Below are positions 25,621 to 35,800 of a stretch of DNA of 64,000 nt, piece after piece (within the stretch, counting starts at the first letter, position 1; the number at the start of each line of letters is the position of its first letter). Position numbers and translations under genes: made by a program. The notes below the pieces were generated by a model. That model had not been told where the DNA came from, searched no databases, and saw only the letters and a program-made list of their open reading frames with translations. This stretch comes from Glycomyces arizonensis DSM 44726. GTDB lineage: Bacteria > Actinomycetota > Actinomycetes > Mycobacteriales > Micromonosporaceae. The DNA is taken from contig NZ_AXWO01000002.1 of the NCBI RefSeq assembly GCF_000482705.1, positions 62,001 to 126,000 on the forward strand, given 5' to 3'.

Positions 25621-26517
25621 TCAGGGCGCGCCGGGGACCGTGCACGCGTGGGCGGCGAGCTGTCCGGCGTACCGCAGCGCGGCGGCCACCACGGTCCGGT
25701 TGCCCCACGCGGCCATCCGGTCCAGGCGCATCCATCCGGCCGAGGTCAGCCAGCCCAGGAGTCCCGAGGTGAACGCGTCGCCCGCGCCGATCGTGTCGAC
25801 CACGTCGACGGGCACCGCGGGCACCTCCGTCACGTGCTTGCGATGGAACGCCAGCGACCCGGCGTCGCCGAGGGTCACCACCACCAGCTCGGGCCCCAGT
25901 TCGAGCCACTCGTAGGCGATCTTGTCGACGTCGGTGTCCGGGTAGATCCGGCCCAGATCGCCTTCGGAGACGCGCACCAGGTTCGACAGGCCGACGAGCC
26001 GCTCGGTGCGCCTGCGCACCTCGTCGGCCTCTCCCATCGCCGACAGGTGCAGGTTCGGGTCGAACGTGACCGGCACGGCCTGCCTGGCCCGGTTCACCCA
26101 GTGCTCGATCACCTGCGCCGACGGCTCGATGTAGGCCGCGAGCGACCCGAAGTGGATCAGGTCGACGCGGGACGGGTCCGGCCACGGCAGCCGGCGGTGC
26201 TCCCAGGCGAAGTCGGCCGTCCCGGTGGTCCAGAAGTCGTAGTCGGCCCGGCCTTCGCCGTCGACGACCGCCAGCGCCAGCGTCGAGGGCCGGTCAGTGC
26301 GTTCCAGATAGTCGCGCCGCACCCCGGCGGCGATGTGGCGGCGCCATACCTGCCGCCCGAAGTGGTCGCCGCCGACCGACCCGACCAGGGCCGTGGGCAC
26401 TCCGCGCCTCGCCAGTGTCACGGCCGTGTTCGCGGGTCCGCCGCCGCAGGTGGGGCGCAGCTGGCCCCCCGGTGCGGGCACGAGGTCGATCACGTTCTCG
26501 CCTGCCACGAGAATCAA
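25621..26517 (-). CDS. PfkB-family carbohydrate kinase, probably fructokinase-like
   Basis: A 298-residue ribokinase/PfkB sugar kinase. Signatures are the N-terminal GENVIDLVP, CGGGPANTAVTLARRG, and the C-terminal DTIGAGDAFTSGLLGWL with the catalytic aspartate and anion hole. The specific sugar is not determinable; the length and pattern are closest to fructokinase-type enzymes. I chose the TTG at 26517, which has GGAG 6 nt upstream. It lies alone between egtD and the divergent DUF4245 gene. Confidence 0.87.
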   Translation of the reverse strand: MILVAGENVIDLVPAPGGQLRPTCGGGPANTAVTLARRGVPTALVGSVGGDHFGRQVWRRHIAAGVRRDYLERTDRPSTLALAVVDGEGRADYDFWTTGTADFAWEHRRLPWPDPSRVDLIHFGSLAAYIEPSAQVIEHWVNRARQAVPVTFDPNLHLSAMGEADEVRRRTERLVGLSNLVRVSEGDLGRIYPDTDVDKIAYEWLELGPELVVVTLGDAGSLAFHRKHVTEVPAVPVDVVDTIGAGDAFTSGLLGWLTSAGWMRLDRMAAWGNRTVVAAALRYAGQLAAHACTVPGAP

Positions 26518-26708
26518 CGGGGACTCCTTCCGTCAAGGGCGGGCATATGGAGTTTCGGTGAGGGTGAGGTTATTGCAACGCAATTCGGGACCGTAGGGGC
26601 GGGTTATGGACAACTCGGTGTGCGGCGTTCCTCGGAGGGGAGAAAGGCGCGCCACCCTGCGGGCGGGGCGGTGCGGCCCGGTGCCCGGCGGTCGGTCACC
26701 ATGGGGGC

Positions 26709-27428
26709 ATGTCCAGCGATGACGTCAAGGCCGCGGCCGAGCCGACCGACACGGCGGCGCCCGCGAGCGGTACATCGACCTCCCTGGAGGCCCCCGACGC
26801 CCAGGAGGCTCCGGAGGATCTGGAGGCCTCCGAGTCACCGGAGGCTCCCGAGACCGCGGCGGACGACGCCGCGGAGGGGCCTGCGGCCTCTGCGGCTCCC
26901 GCGGGCCGTGCACCGGGCAAGCGGGTGAAGCCGCGGCGGATGCGCGACATGGCGATGTCGCTGGCGGTGCTGCTCGTGCCGCTGGGAATCTTCCTCTGGG
27001 CGTGGGACTGGGCGGCCGAGGACCGGCAGGTCAGTGTCGTCGATCCGAGCGAGGACTACATGGCCGCCGAGGGGCTCGGCATCGAGGTCGTGCGCCCTGA
27101 GCTGTCGGAGGAGTGGAAGCCGATCTCGAGCGTGCTGGCGGCGGACGCCGAGGCGGTCACGCTGCGCACCGGCTGGTACTCGCCGGACGGGTACGGCCTG
27201 CAGCTGGTGCAGACCACCGGGCCGGTCGACGACGTCGACGAGGAGCTGACCGGTTCCAGCGAGTCGATCGAGGCCGCCGGCCTGGAGTGGGACGCCTACG
27301 ACACCGCCGAGGGCGAGGCATGGGTGACCGTGCTCGACGCTTCGACGGTGGTGCTCACCGCCGAACAGGACGCCATAGGTGAACTCCCCGAACTGGCCGA
27401 GGGCGTCGCAACGGCCCTGCCCGAGTGA
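26709..27428 (+). CDS. DUF4245-type membrane-anchored protein
   Basis: A 239-residue protein. The first 70 residues are acidic, low-complexity and Ala/Glu/Pro-rich. A basic segment and one membrane helix follow (RMRDMAMSLAVLLVPLGIFLWAW, about 78-98), then an outer domain of about 140 residues typical of DUF4245. Its position next to xseB-xseA and ispH is the conserved actinobacterial neighbourhood for this family, which raises confidence. Function is unknown. It converges with xseB across two AT-rich islands. Confidence 0.8.
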   Translation: MSSDDVKAAAEPTDTAAPASGTSTSLEAPDAQEAPEDLEASESPEAPETAADDAAEGPAASAAPAGRAPGKRVKPRRMRDMAMSLAVLLVPLGIFLWAWDWAAEDRQVSVVDPSEDYMAAEGLGIEVVRPELSEEWKPISSVLAADAEAVTLRTGWYSPDGYGLQLVQTTGPVDDVDEELTGSSESIEAAGLEWDAYDTAEGEAWVTVLDASTVVLTAEQDAIGELPELAEGVATALPE

Positions 27429-27442
27429 ACGGGCGACTAGAC

Positions 27443-27530
27443 CATATAAGTTATAATCTATAACCACACGTATTTTATAGGATATAACTTATACTCTATA
27501 AGAATCTCTATGTAGGAAATATCCTATAAC
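27443..27530. repeat. AT-rich island 3a between DUF4245 and xseB genes
   Basis: TATAAGTTATA (27445-27455) pairs with TATAACTTATA (27483-27493), and the inner CTATAA and TTATAG extend the stem around an 11-nt loop. Further TATA units continue to 27530. One counted line here (27481-27540) is 30% G+C against about 70% in the flanks. It is the longest island in the window. Confidence 0.75.
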
Positions 27531-27685
27531 CTTGACCATGGCGCTGTTTTTGGGCGTCGGCGGCGAGCCTCGATCGTGCCGCCGCCGCCCTCATCGTCAC
27601 CGGTGGTGTCGCGGCGGCGGGCTGTCCGTCGAAGGCGGTGGCGTGATCGCCGGCGGCGAATCGGGCGATCGCCCAATGGGGACCT

Positions 27686-27712
27686 GTAGGTTATATCTTA
27701 TAGAATATAAGC
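27686..27712. repeat. AT-rich island 3b abutting the xseB stop
   Basis: A second cluster (GTAGGTTATATCTTATAG, then AATATAAGC) ends exactly at the xseB stop codon. Between 3a and 3b the sequence (27531-27685) is GC-rich and shows no gene. Having one cluster at each gene end suits strand-specific termination in both directions. Confidence 0.65.
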
Positions 27713-27931
27713 TCAATCGTCGGTCTCTGCCGCAGTGCGGGCGTCCAGGCGTTCTCTGGCCCCTTCGAGATGGGCCTGGCACCGGTCGGCGAGGGCCTCG
27801 CCGCGTTCCCACAGCTGCAGGGACTCTTCGAGGGTGGCGCCGCCCGCTTCGAGTTGCTCCACGGTGGCGATGAGTTCGGCCCGGGCCTCCTCGTAGGTCA
27901 GGTTCTCCGTGCGGTTCGCGCTGTCGGTCAT
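27713..27931 (-). CDS. xseB: Exodeoxyribonuclease VII small subunit
   Basis: A 72-residue protein with the XseB signature LTYEEARAELIATVEQLEAGGATLEESLQLWERGEALADRCQ split over its two helices. It binds several-fold to XseA to form exonuclease VII, which degrades single-stranded DNA. Its ATG overlaps the xseA stop as ATGA, the usual coupled arrangement. The stop codon adjoins AT-rich island 3b. Confidence 0.92.
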   Translation of the reverse strand: MTDSANRTENLTYEEARAELIATVEQLEAGGATLEESLQLWERGEALADRCQAHLEGARERLDARTAAETDD

Positions 27932-29187
27932 GGACCCTCTTCCTTCTCGGTGACGGCTGCTTGCAGACTGCCCGCGGCGAGGCGGACGTGGATGCGCTCG
28001 CCCGCGTCGGCGGCGTCGCGCAGGATCGCGCCGGTGCCCGAGTCCGCGACTATCGCATAGCCGCGGTCGAGTGTGGACTGCGGCGAGAGGGACCGCAATC
28101 GCGCCCGCAGGTGGCCCAGATCGTCCACCGAGCGCTCCAGGCGCGAGTCGATGCGGGCGCGCATCCGGTGGGTGAGGTTCTCGACCGCCTCCGCTCGCGA
28201 TTCGAGCATCGTCCGGGGCCTGGCCAGGACCGGCCGGGCCCGCATCGCGGCGAGCCCGTCCTCCTCGCGCGTGAGCAGCGCGTTCAGGCTCTGGCGCAGT
28301 CTTGTGCGGCTGATGTTGAGGCCGCGCTGCTCCTCGGCGAGGTCCGGCACGACCTTCTTGCCCGCCTCGGTGGGCGTCGAGGCGCGCCAGTCGGCGATGT
28401 AGTCGAGGATCGGCGTGTCCGGCTCGTGCCCGATCGCCGAGACCACCGGCGTGGCGGCGTCGGCCACGGCGCGGCACAGCGTCTCGTCGGAGAACGGCAG
28501 CAGGTCCTCCATCGAGCCACCGCCGCGGGCGATGACGATGACCTCGATGTCCGGGTCCGCGTCGAGCTCGGCGAGCGCCGCGCACACCTCCGTGACCGCC
28601 CTTGGCCCCTGCACGGCGACCTCGCGGACGTCGAAGTCGGCGGCGGGCAGGCGCGCGCGGGCGTTCTTGAGCACGTCGCGCATCGCGTCCGAGGCCCGCC
28701 CCGTGATGAGCCCGATCCGATAGGGCAGGAACGGCAGCGGCTTCTTGCGGTCGGCCGAGAACAGGCCCTCGGCGGCCAAGAGCTTCTTGAGCCGCTCCAG
28801 GCGCGCGAGCAGCTCCCCGAGCCCGACCTGGCGGATCTCCCGCAGGTGCAGCGAGAGCGACCCGTTCTTGTCCCACCACTGCGCTTGGGCCCGCACGACG
28901 ACCTGGGCGCCGTCCCGCAGCGGCGGATCGGCGGCCGCGGCGGCACCGGTGAAGTCGACGACCCGCATCGACACCTCCGCCGACGGGTCCCGCAGCGTCA
29001 GATAGACGGTGCGCCCGCGGTGGCTGATCTCAGTGATCTGCCCCTCGGTCCACACCTCGCCCAATCGCGCGACCCAGTCCCCGATCTTCTTGGAGACCAC
29101 CCGCAGCGGCCACGGGTTCTCCGCGCTCATGGGCGCGTTCGGTCCGGTGCCGGTTCGTTGGGGTGCCCTGTGCGCTGCGTCGGTCAC
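27928..29187 (-). CDS. xseA: Exodeoxyribonuclease VII large subunit
   Basis: A 419-residue XseA. The N-terminal OB-fold (about 30-125) contains [22 protein letters not shown]-type residues, then [34 protein letters not shown] and [27 protein letters not shown], the catalytic core. A coiled-coil region and the C-terminal LDRGYAIV complete it. The GTG at 29187 has a TAGGCT box 6 nt upstream (leaderless). It is divergent from ispH, which starts 57 bp away. Confidence 0.94.
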   Translation of the reverse strand: MTDAAHRAPQRTGTGPNAPMSAENPWPLRVVSKKIGDWVARLGEVWTEGQITEISHRGRTVYLTLRDPSAEVSMRVVDFTGAAAAADPPLRDGAQVVVRAQAQWWDKNGSLSLHLREIRQVGLGELLARLERLKKLLAAEGLFSADRKKPLPFLPYRIGLITGRASDAMRDVLKNARARLPAADFDVREVAVQGPRAVTEVCAALAELDADPDIEVIVIARGGGSMEDLLPFSDETLCRAVADAATPVVSAIGHEPDTPILDYIADWRASTPTEAGKKVVPDLAEEQRGLNISRTRLRQSLNALLTREEDGLAAMRARPVLARPRTMLESRAEAVENLTHRMRARIDSRLERSVDDLGHLRARLRSLSPQSTLDRGYAIVADSGTGAILRDAADAGERIHVRLAAGSLQAAVTEKEEGP

Positions 29188-29243
29188 GCCGCCAGCCTAA
29201 CGTTCGCCTGGGACAAAACCGGGTCGCCGGTTACCATCGAGGC
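29188..29243. promoter_or_regulatory. Divergent leaderless promoters of xseA and ispH
   Basis: For xseA, TAGGCT (minus strand, 29199-29194) lies 6 nt before the GTG. For ispH, TACCAT (29232-29237) lies 6 nt before the GTG at 29244. The 56-bp gap thus holds two back-to-back -10 boxes with no room for 5' untranslated regions. Confidence 0.65.
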
Positions 29244-30209
29244 GTGGCAGACCCCAAGCGAGTGTTGTTGGCCAAGCCCCGCGGCTACTGCGCGGGCGTG
29301 GACCGGGCCGTGGAGACCGTCGAGAAGGCGCTGGAGCTCTACGGCGCTCCCGTGTACGTCCGCAAGGAGATCGTGCACAACCGCCACGTCGTCGAGACCC
29401 TCCAGTCCAAGGGCGCGGTCTTCGTCGAGGAGAACGAGGAGGTGCCGCCCGGCTCGGTCGTCGTCTTCTCGGCCCACGGCGTCGCCCCCGAGGTCCACGA
29501 GCAGGCCGAGGAGCGGAGCCTGAAGGCCATCGACGCCACCTGCCCGCTGGTGACGAAGGTCCACCAGGAGGCCCGCCGCTTCGCCCGCGACGACTACGAC
29601 ATCCTGCTCATCGGCCACGAGGGCCACGAGGAGGTCGTCGGCACCTCCGGGGAGGCCCCCGAGCACATCCAGCTCGTCGACGGCCCCGACTCGGTCGACG
29701 CGGTGAAGGTCCGCGACCCCGAGAAGGTCGTGTGGCTCTCGCAGACGACGCTGTCGGTGGACGAGACGATGGAGACCGTCGACCGGCTCAAGAAGCGCCT
29801 GCCGATGCTCCAGAACCCGCCCAGTGATGACATATGTTATGCCACGCAGAACCGCCAGCAGGTCATCAAGGACATCGCCGCCGACTGCGACGTCGTGATC
29901 GTCGTCGGCTCGCAGAACTCCTCGAACTCCAAGCGGCTCGTGGAGGTCGCCGTCCAGCACGGCGCCGGCGCCGGGTACCTGGTCGACTTCGCGCACGAGA
30001 TCGAGGAGTCCTGGTTGGACGACGCCGCCACTGTGGGCGTCTCGTCCGGTGCCTCGGTGCCGGACAACCTGGTCCGGGAAGTCCTGGACCACCTCGCCGA
30101 GCGCGGCTTCGGCGAGGTCGATGAGGTCGAGCCGGTCAGGGAGAAGATCACCTTCCAGCTGCCGCGCGAACTCGTCCGCGACCTGAAGGCCGCTGGGGCG
30201 AAGTTATAG
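29244..30209 (+). CDS. ispH: 4-hydroxy-3-methylbut-2-enyl diphosphate reductase
   Basis: A 321-residue IspH (LytB), the last enzyme of the MEP isoprenoid pathway, reducing HMBPP to IPP and DMAPP with a [4Fe-4S] cluster. The three cluster cysteines appear in [26 protein letters not shown] and [19 protein letters not shown] and [10 protein letters not shown] are also conserved. The GTG at 29244 follows a TACCAT box by 6 nt. The stop codon lies within AT-rich island 4. A run of AT-rich codons at about 29829 is unusual for this genome. Confidence 0.95.
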   Translation: MADPKRVLLAKPRGYCAGVDRAVETVEKALELYGAPVYVRKEIVHNRHVVETLQSKGAVFVEENEEVPPGSVVVFSAHGVAPEVHEQAEERSLKAIDATCPLVTKVHQEARRFARDDYDILLIGHEGHEEVVGTSGEAPEHIQLVDGPDSVDAVKVRDPEKVVWLSQTTLSVDETMETVDRLKKRLPMLQNPPSDDICYATQNRQQVIKDIAADCDVVIVVGSQNSSNSKRLVEVAVQHGAGAGYLVDFAHEIEESWLDDAATVGVSSGASVPDNLVREVLDHLAERGFGEVDEVEPVREKITFQLPRELVRDLKAAGAKL

Positions 30210-30217
30210 GTTATAGG
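30201..30217. repeat. AT-rich island 4 overlapping the ispH stop
   Basis: AAGTTATAGGTTATAGG contains two TTATAGG units; the first supplies the ispH stop (TAG, 30207-30209). It lies between the convergent ends of ispH and rmuC, 28 bp from the latter. It is the shortest island and has no long dyad. Confidence 0.55.
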
Positions 30218-30244
30218 CCCGCGGGTGTTGCCGAGAGTGACGAC

Positions 30245-31399
30245 TTACGGCTTGTAGGCGTCGCCGACGGCTTCCTGAGCAGTCTCCCAGACGGGTTTGC
30301 GAGCCGGGGTCACGACCGGCGCTATAGGTTCGGGCGGCGCCGCGGCCACCTCCAGTTCGCTGAAGCGCCGCGCCGTCACCATCAGCCGCGACTCGACGCT
30401 GGCCACCGCCGCGTTGTACGACCCCACCGCGGCCTCCAGCGACGACCCGAGCCGCGCGAAGTGGCCCGAGACCGTCGCCAGTCGCTCGTGGAGCTCCCGG
30501 CCGAGCTGGTGGACCTCCTTGGCGTGCGCGGCGAGGGCCTCCTGCCGCCACGTGTGCGCCACGGTGCGCAGCAGCACCATCAAGGTCGCCGGGGACGCCA
30601 CCACCACGTTGCGCGCGAACGCGTCCTCCAGCAGCGCCGGATCGGACTTGAGCGCCCCGTCGAGGAACGCGTCGGCGGGCACGAACAGCACCACCATCTC
30701 CGGCGTGTCGTCGAAGGCCCGCCAATACTCCTTGCCCGCCAAGGACTCCACGTGCCGCCGCAGGTGCTTGGCGTGCGTGCGCAGCGACGCCTCGCGCGCG
30801 TGCTCGTCGTCGGCCTCGAGCGCCTCCAGGTACGCCTGGAGCGGCGCCTTCGCGTCCACGACGACGCACCGCCCGCCCGACAGCCGCACCACCAGGTCCG
30901 GGCGCACCGCCCGCCCGTCCACGGCCGAGGACAGCTGCTGGGAGAAGTCGCAGTGCTCGACCATCCCGGCCGCCTCCACCAGCCGCCGCAGCTGCACCTC
31001 GCCCCACTGGCCGCGCACCTGCGGCGAGCGCAGTGCGCCCAGCAGCCGCCCGGTCTGGTCACGCAGCTCCTCGGAGATGTCGGCGACGCCCGAGAGCTGG
31101 ATGCGCAACTGCGCGTAGGCGTCCAGCCGCGCCCGTTCCACGTCGCCCAGGCGCGTCTCGTAGCGCGCCAGCGTCTCCGCGATCGGGGCGAGCACTTCGC
31201 CGACGGCGTGCCTAGAGTGGTCGGTGGCCTCGTAGGCCACGGTCTTCAGCTTGGCCTCCAGCCGTTCCTCGTTGTCGGCGGCCGCCTCGAGCCGGGCCGT
31301 CGCGCCCGCCAGCTCGGCCGCCTGCCGCGAGCGCCCCGCGAACCATCCGCCCGCCGCGCCCGCGGCCAGGCACACCACTGCCAGTAGGACCCAAGTCAT
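30245..31399 (-). CDS. rmuC: RmuC-family DNA recombination protein
   Basis: A 384-residue protein: N-terminal membrane helix (about 2-20), a long coiled coil (30-125), and the RmuC nuclease-like domain with GQWGEVQLRRLVEAAGM, VDAKAPLQAYLEAL and PEMVVLFVPADAF. RmuC restricts inverted-repeat recombination in E. coli; its enzymatic activity is inferred from the PD-(D/E)xK-like fold. The ATG at 31399 follows a TAGACT box by 7 nt. It is divergent from the gene at 31441, with 41 bp between. Confidence 0.9.
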   Translation of the reverse strand: MTWVLLAVVCLAAGAAGGWFAGRSRQAAELAGATARLEAAADNEERLEAKLKTVAYEATDHSRHAVGEVLAPIAETLARYETRLGDVERARLDAYAQLRIQLSGVADISEELRDQTGRLLGALRSPQVRGQWGEVQLRRLVEAAGMVEHCDFSQQLSSAVDGRAVRPDLVVRLSGGRCVVVDAKAPLQAYLEALEADDEHAREASLRTHAKHLRRHVESLAGKEYWRAFDDTPEMVVLFVPADAFLDGALKSDPALLEDAFARNVVVASPATLMVLLRTVAHTWRQEALAAHAKEVHQLGRELHERLATVSGHFARLGSSLEAAVGSYNAAVASVESRLMVTARRFSELEVAAAPPEPIAPVVTPARKPVWETAQEAVGDAYKP

Positions 31400-31440
31400 A
31401 CGGGACAGTCTAGGGGCGCCGGCGCGGGTAGGCTCGGTTC
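31400..31440. promoter_or_regulatory. Divergent leaderless promoters of rmuC and the downstream membrane protein gene
   Basis: TAGACT (minus, 31412-31407) lies 7 nt before the rmuC ATG. TAGGCT (31429-31434) lies 6 nt before the ATG at 31441. The boxes are 16 bp apart, so each promoter's -35 must reach into or past the other start. Confidence 0.65.
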
Positions 31441-32202
31441 ATGGAACTGTGGTTGACCTTGCTCGTCATCGCGATCGCGGTCATCGCCTTCGTGGTCTAC
31501 ACCAACAAGCGGCGCGCCGAGCGCGAGCTGGCCGACGCCGAGGCCGAGGCCAGGCGCCTGTACGAGCGCCTCGGCGGCCAGACCATGAACCTGAGCGCGC
31601 CGGGGGACAACCCGGCCGCGAGCCAGGCGCTGGCCGACGCGGGGGAGCGCTACACCGCCGCCGGGTCGCAGCTCGAGTCGGCCTCCAGCATCCGCCAGTA
31701 CCGGCTGGCCTGCGAGACGGCCATCGAGGGACTCCACTACATCCGCGCCGGACGCGAGGCCATGGGCATCGACCCCGGGCCGGCGGTGCCCGAGCTGCCC
31801 GGCCAGCGCGGCACCGGCGCGCTCACCGAGCGGGTGTCGGCCGACGTCGAGGGCCGCTCGTACACCGGCTCGCCCACCCCTGACGACGAGAACCGCCACT
31901 ACTACCCGGGTGGCAGGGTGGACGGGCGCCCCGTCCCGGCCGGCTGGTACAACACGCCGTGGTGGAAGCCCGCGCTCGCGGGGGTCGGCGGGGCCCTGGT
32001 CGGCGTGATGATCTTCGACGCGATGCTCGCCCCGGCGTATGCGGGCGGGATGGTCGAGGGCGCCGCGGCCGACGCGGGCGCCGATGGAGGCGACGCGGGC
32101 GGTGACACCGGTGACGCCGGTGACGGTGGTGACTTCGGCGGCGACGGCGGCGGCGATTTCGGAGGGGACTTCGGGGGCGACTTCGGCGGTTTCGACTTCT
32201 GA
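31441..32202 (+). CDS. Membrane-anchored protein with Gly/Asp-rich tail
   Basis: A 253-residue protein with an N-terminal membrane helix (LWLTLLVIAIAVIAFVVY), a coiled region (KRRAERELADAEAEARRLYERL), a helical mid-domain (SIRQYRLACETAIEGLHYIRAGREAM), a conserved PGGRVDGRPVPAGWY segment, a second helix (about 178-196) and a strongly repetitive GGDFGG tail. Similar proteins of unknown function with a YPGGR...GW(Y/F) box are widespread in actinobacteria. No enzymatic motif. The TAGGCT box supports the ATG start. Confidence 0.65.
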   Translation: MELWLTLLVIAIAVIAFVVYTNKRRAERELADAEAEARRLYERLGGQTMNLSAPGDNPAASQALADAGERYTAAGSQLESASSIRQYRLACETAIEGLHYIRAGREAMGIDPGPAVPELPGQRGTGALTERVSADVEGRSYTGSPTPDDENRHYYPGGRVDGRPVPAGWYNTPWWKPALAGVGGALVGVMIFDAMLAPAYAGGMVEGAAADAGADGGDAGGDTGDAGDGGDFGGDGGGDFGGDFGGDFGGFDF

Positions 32203-32852
32203 CGCCGGTTCTCGAACCCCGAACGGGGTCATCCGGCCCGTCGGCCTGCCATCACCCGAACCGGGCGCCGCTGCGCGGCGGCAGGCCGCGCCTGCTTGCT
32301 GCGTTGCCAGGGCACCCCGAGGCGCCACCGGTATCCGGGCGCCCTTCCGTCCTCGCGGCGAGGCCGATTCAGGGCTCGCAAGCCTCGCCAAGGGGGCCGG
32401 TGAGTCGCGCACCGGCACTGCGAGCGGACAAGCGGACTCGGATACCGCGCTCCGCGCCCTGGGCGGATCGTGGACCGTCTGGCCGCCCGCGCAATACTTG
32501 AACCTTATTGTGATATTCATCACTATTCAATGTCCTTGAGGGTGTCTCGCGGCGTGCTCGCCGCGTCGCGCGCTGAGTCCTTTTTGTCCATTACGGACAG
32601 TAATGGCGCGAGCTAGGGGTGTCGATAAATTGACAAGCTTCTTATCTTTCGATGCGGTGCGCTCCGTTTCGGCCGCCTGTCCGTTACTTCCCTGAAGCGC
32701 GAACTTCCCCCCATGTGTGCAAAGTGGGGTCTTGTGCATTCTCGTGTGGACTGGCACGGTGGCTCGCGGGGAAACAAGTGTTCCCCGCCACACCCGAAGC
32801 GGCGGCGTCGGCAATCCCGGCGCCGAAGCCCCCCAACAGAACAGGAGCCGTC
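32203..32852 (+). promoter_or_regulatory. 650-bp untranslated region before the protease gene
   Basis: No convincing gene is present. It holds AT-richer patches at about 32495-32535 and 32590-32660, a dyad CCATTA...TAATGG near 32593, a CCCCA...TGGGG hairpin near 32711-32731, and a perfect 8-bp stem GCGGGGAA...TTCCCCGC (32766-32788). The last lies 64 nt before the GTG and could act as an mRNA control or stability element. I looked for a c-di-AMP riboswitch, common before secreted actinobacterial proteins, and did not find its conserved core. Confidence 0.4.
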
Positions 32853-35800
32853 GTGACACAGTCACAACGATGGCGTCAAACGCTCGCGATCGCCTCCACA
32901 GGTGTGCTGGTATCGGCCTTCGCCGGTAGCGCCGCCTGGGCCGCCCCCGAGAGCGACGTCGACGCACTGATCGATCAGAAGGTCGACGCCGACCTCCTCG
33001 CCGCCATCGATGCCGAAGGCGAGGCCGAACTCTGGGTACGGTTCGAAGGAGCCCCCGACTACCACCCGGCCTTCAGCGCCGACGCCAAGACGGACAAGGG
33101 AACCGCCGCCGTAGAGGCGGCCAGGGAATTCGCCGAGGAGTCCCAGGCCGACGTGGCCGCCGCCCTCGACGACGCCGGAGCGGACTACGAGTCCTTCTGG
33201 GCCTCCTCCACCATCAAGGTCACCGGTGACGCCGACCTCCTCGCCGACATCGTCGCCTTCGACGAGGTCGCCGAAGTCGTCGAGGCCCCCGACTACAAGC
33301 TCATCGAGCCCGTGGCCATGGAGGTCGAACCCGAGACCACCGAATGGGGCCTGGACAACATCAACGTCCCCGACGTGTGGGACATGGGCTTCGACGGCTC
33401 CGGAGTCGTCATCGCCTCCATCGACACCGGCGTCGACTACACCCACCCGACGCTCGTCGACCACTACCGCGGCAACAACGGCGACGGCACCTTCACGCAC
33501 GACTACAACTTCTACGACATCCAAGGCGTCTGTGACAGCGACGCCCCGTGCGACTACGACGGCCACGGCACCCACACCATGGGCACCATGGTCGGCGACG
33601 ACGGCGAAGGCAACCAGATCGGCGTCGCCCCCGGCGCCGAGTGGATCGCCGTCAACGCCTGCTGCCCCGACGCCGAGACGCTTCTGGCGGCCGGGGAGTG
33701 GATCGCCGCGCCCACCGACTCCGAGGGGAACGACCCCGACCCGTCGAAGGCGCCCGACATCGTCAACAACTCCTGGGGCACCACCGACTCGATCGACGAC
33801 CCGTTCTATGAGGACGTCATCGCCCTGTGGCACGCCGCCGGGATCATCCCGGTCTTCTCGTTGGGCAACAACGGGGAGTTCGGCTGCGAATCCGCCGGCT
33901 CTCCGGGCCTGTACCCCAACGTGATCGGCGTCGGCGCCTACGACGTCGACAACGTCATCGCCGACTTCTCCGCCCGCGGCCCCGGCCGCGACGGACAGGT
34001 CAAACCCGACCTGGCCGCGCCCGGCGTCAACGTCCGCTCCGCCTACCCGGGCGGCGGTTACGCCTACGGCGACGGCACCTCGATGGCCGCGCCGCACGTG
34101 GCCGGGACGATCGCGCTCATGCTGTCGGCCGCTCCCGCGCTCGAAGGCGACTTTGACGCCGTCTACGAGGCGCTCACCTCCACCGCTCACGCCACCGCCG
34201 ACGACCAGTGCGGCGGCACCGAGGAGTTGAACAACGTCTACGGCCACGGCCGACTGGACGCGCTCGAAGCGGTGCTGGCCTCGCCGATCGGCGACACCGG
34301 CGCCGTCGAGGGCACCGTCACCGACGCCGAGGGCACGCCGATCGAGGACGCGACCGTCGCCTTCACCGGCGAGTTCTCCCGCTCCGCCACCACCGGCGCC
34401 GACGGTGCCTACAGCGTGCCGCGCCTGCCGGTGGGCACCTACGAGGTGACGGTCTCGAAGTTCGGCTACGAGGACGCCACCGGCTCGGTGACCGTGACCG
34501 TCGACGCGACCACCGCGTTCGACGCCACGCTCACCGCCGTGCCGTCCACCACGGTGACCGGCACCGTCGTCGACGGCTCGGGGCACGGCTGGCCGCTCGC
34601 GGCGACCGTCTCGACCACCGGCGGCGAGGTCTCGACGGTGACCGACCCGCTCACCGGCGAGTTCTCGATCACCCTCCCCGAAGGCGAGTGGGAGCTGGCC
34701 GTAGAGGCCGACTACCCCGGATACCAGGACGTCACGGTCGGCGTCGTCTCGGCGGCCGACACGCTGATCGAGGTCCCGATCGCCGAGGGCTGCATCGCCC
34801 CCGGTTACGCCTTGGGCCCCATCGGCACCGGCTTCGAGACCGAGGCGGCCCCGGCGGGCTGGAGCGTCGTCAACCGCGGCGTCGAGCCGTGGCGCTTCGA
34901 CGACTTCGGCGACGAGGGGAACCGCACGCCCGGCTCGGGCGGGTTCGCGACGGCGAACTCCGACGCGCAGGGATCGGGCAGCAAGCTCATGGACACCGAC
35001 CTCATCTCGCCGGTGTTCGACCTGTCGAGTGTGGACGACCCGACGCTGACGTTCGACACCGATTACTACCAGGGGTCCTATGACACCGAAGCGGACGTCG
35101 CGGTCTCGACCGACGGCGGCCGGACCTGGGCCGAGGCGTGGGCGTCCGACGGGAGCGCCCGCGACACCTCGATCTCGGTCGACCTGTCCGAATGGGCCGA
35201 CGCCACCGAGGCCCGGGTCAAGTTCCACTACACCGACAACGAGGACTGGGCCTGGTGGTGGCAGATCGACAACGTCCTCGTCGGTGACGCCGCCGAATGC
35301 GCGCCGGTCGCGGGCGGACTCGTGCGCGGCACGGTGGCCGACATGGCCACCGGCGACCCGCTCGAAGGCGCCCGCGTCACGCACCTCGGCTCGGGCTACT
35401 CCGGGACCGCGGACGCGGACGGCGCTTATTGGACGTTCGCGGCCGGTAGCGGCGAGTCGGCGTTCGAGGCGGTCGTGGACGACTTCGGTTCCGCCGTCGA
35501 GACGGTCGAGATCGTTCCCGACGGGGTGACCACCGCGGACTTCGAGGTCGGCACCCCCGAGATCTCCGTCAGCTCCACGGCTCTGAACTCCTATGTGCAG
35601 CAGGGCAGTTCGTGGACACACAAGCTGAAGATCACCAACTCGGGCACCGCTGACGGGATCGTCTCGTTCGATGTCGGCGATGGCGGCTTCAGCATCATGG
35701 GCTACGGGAATCCGTCGGACACCTCGTGGCTGACCGTCGAGGCCGACTCCGTGACCGTGCCCGCAGGGGAGACGGTGACGGTGAACGTCAAGACGACCGC

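Noticed and set aside
29825-29845. TATA island inside ispH
   Set aside because: The short AT-rich run encodes the conserved DICYATQ cluster-cysteine motif, and no dyad or repeated unit is present.
32203-32852. c-di-AMP riboswitch before the protease
   Set aside because: The conserved core elements of the ydaO-type motif are not present.
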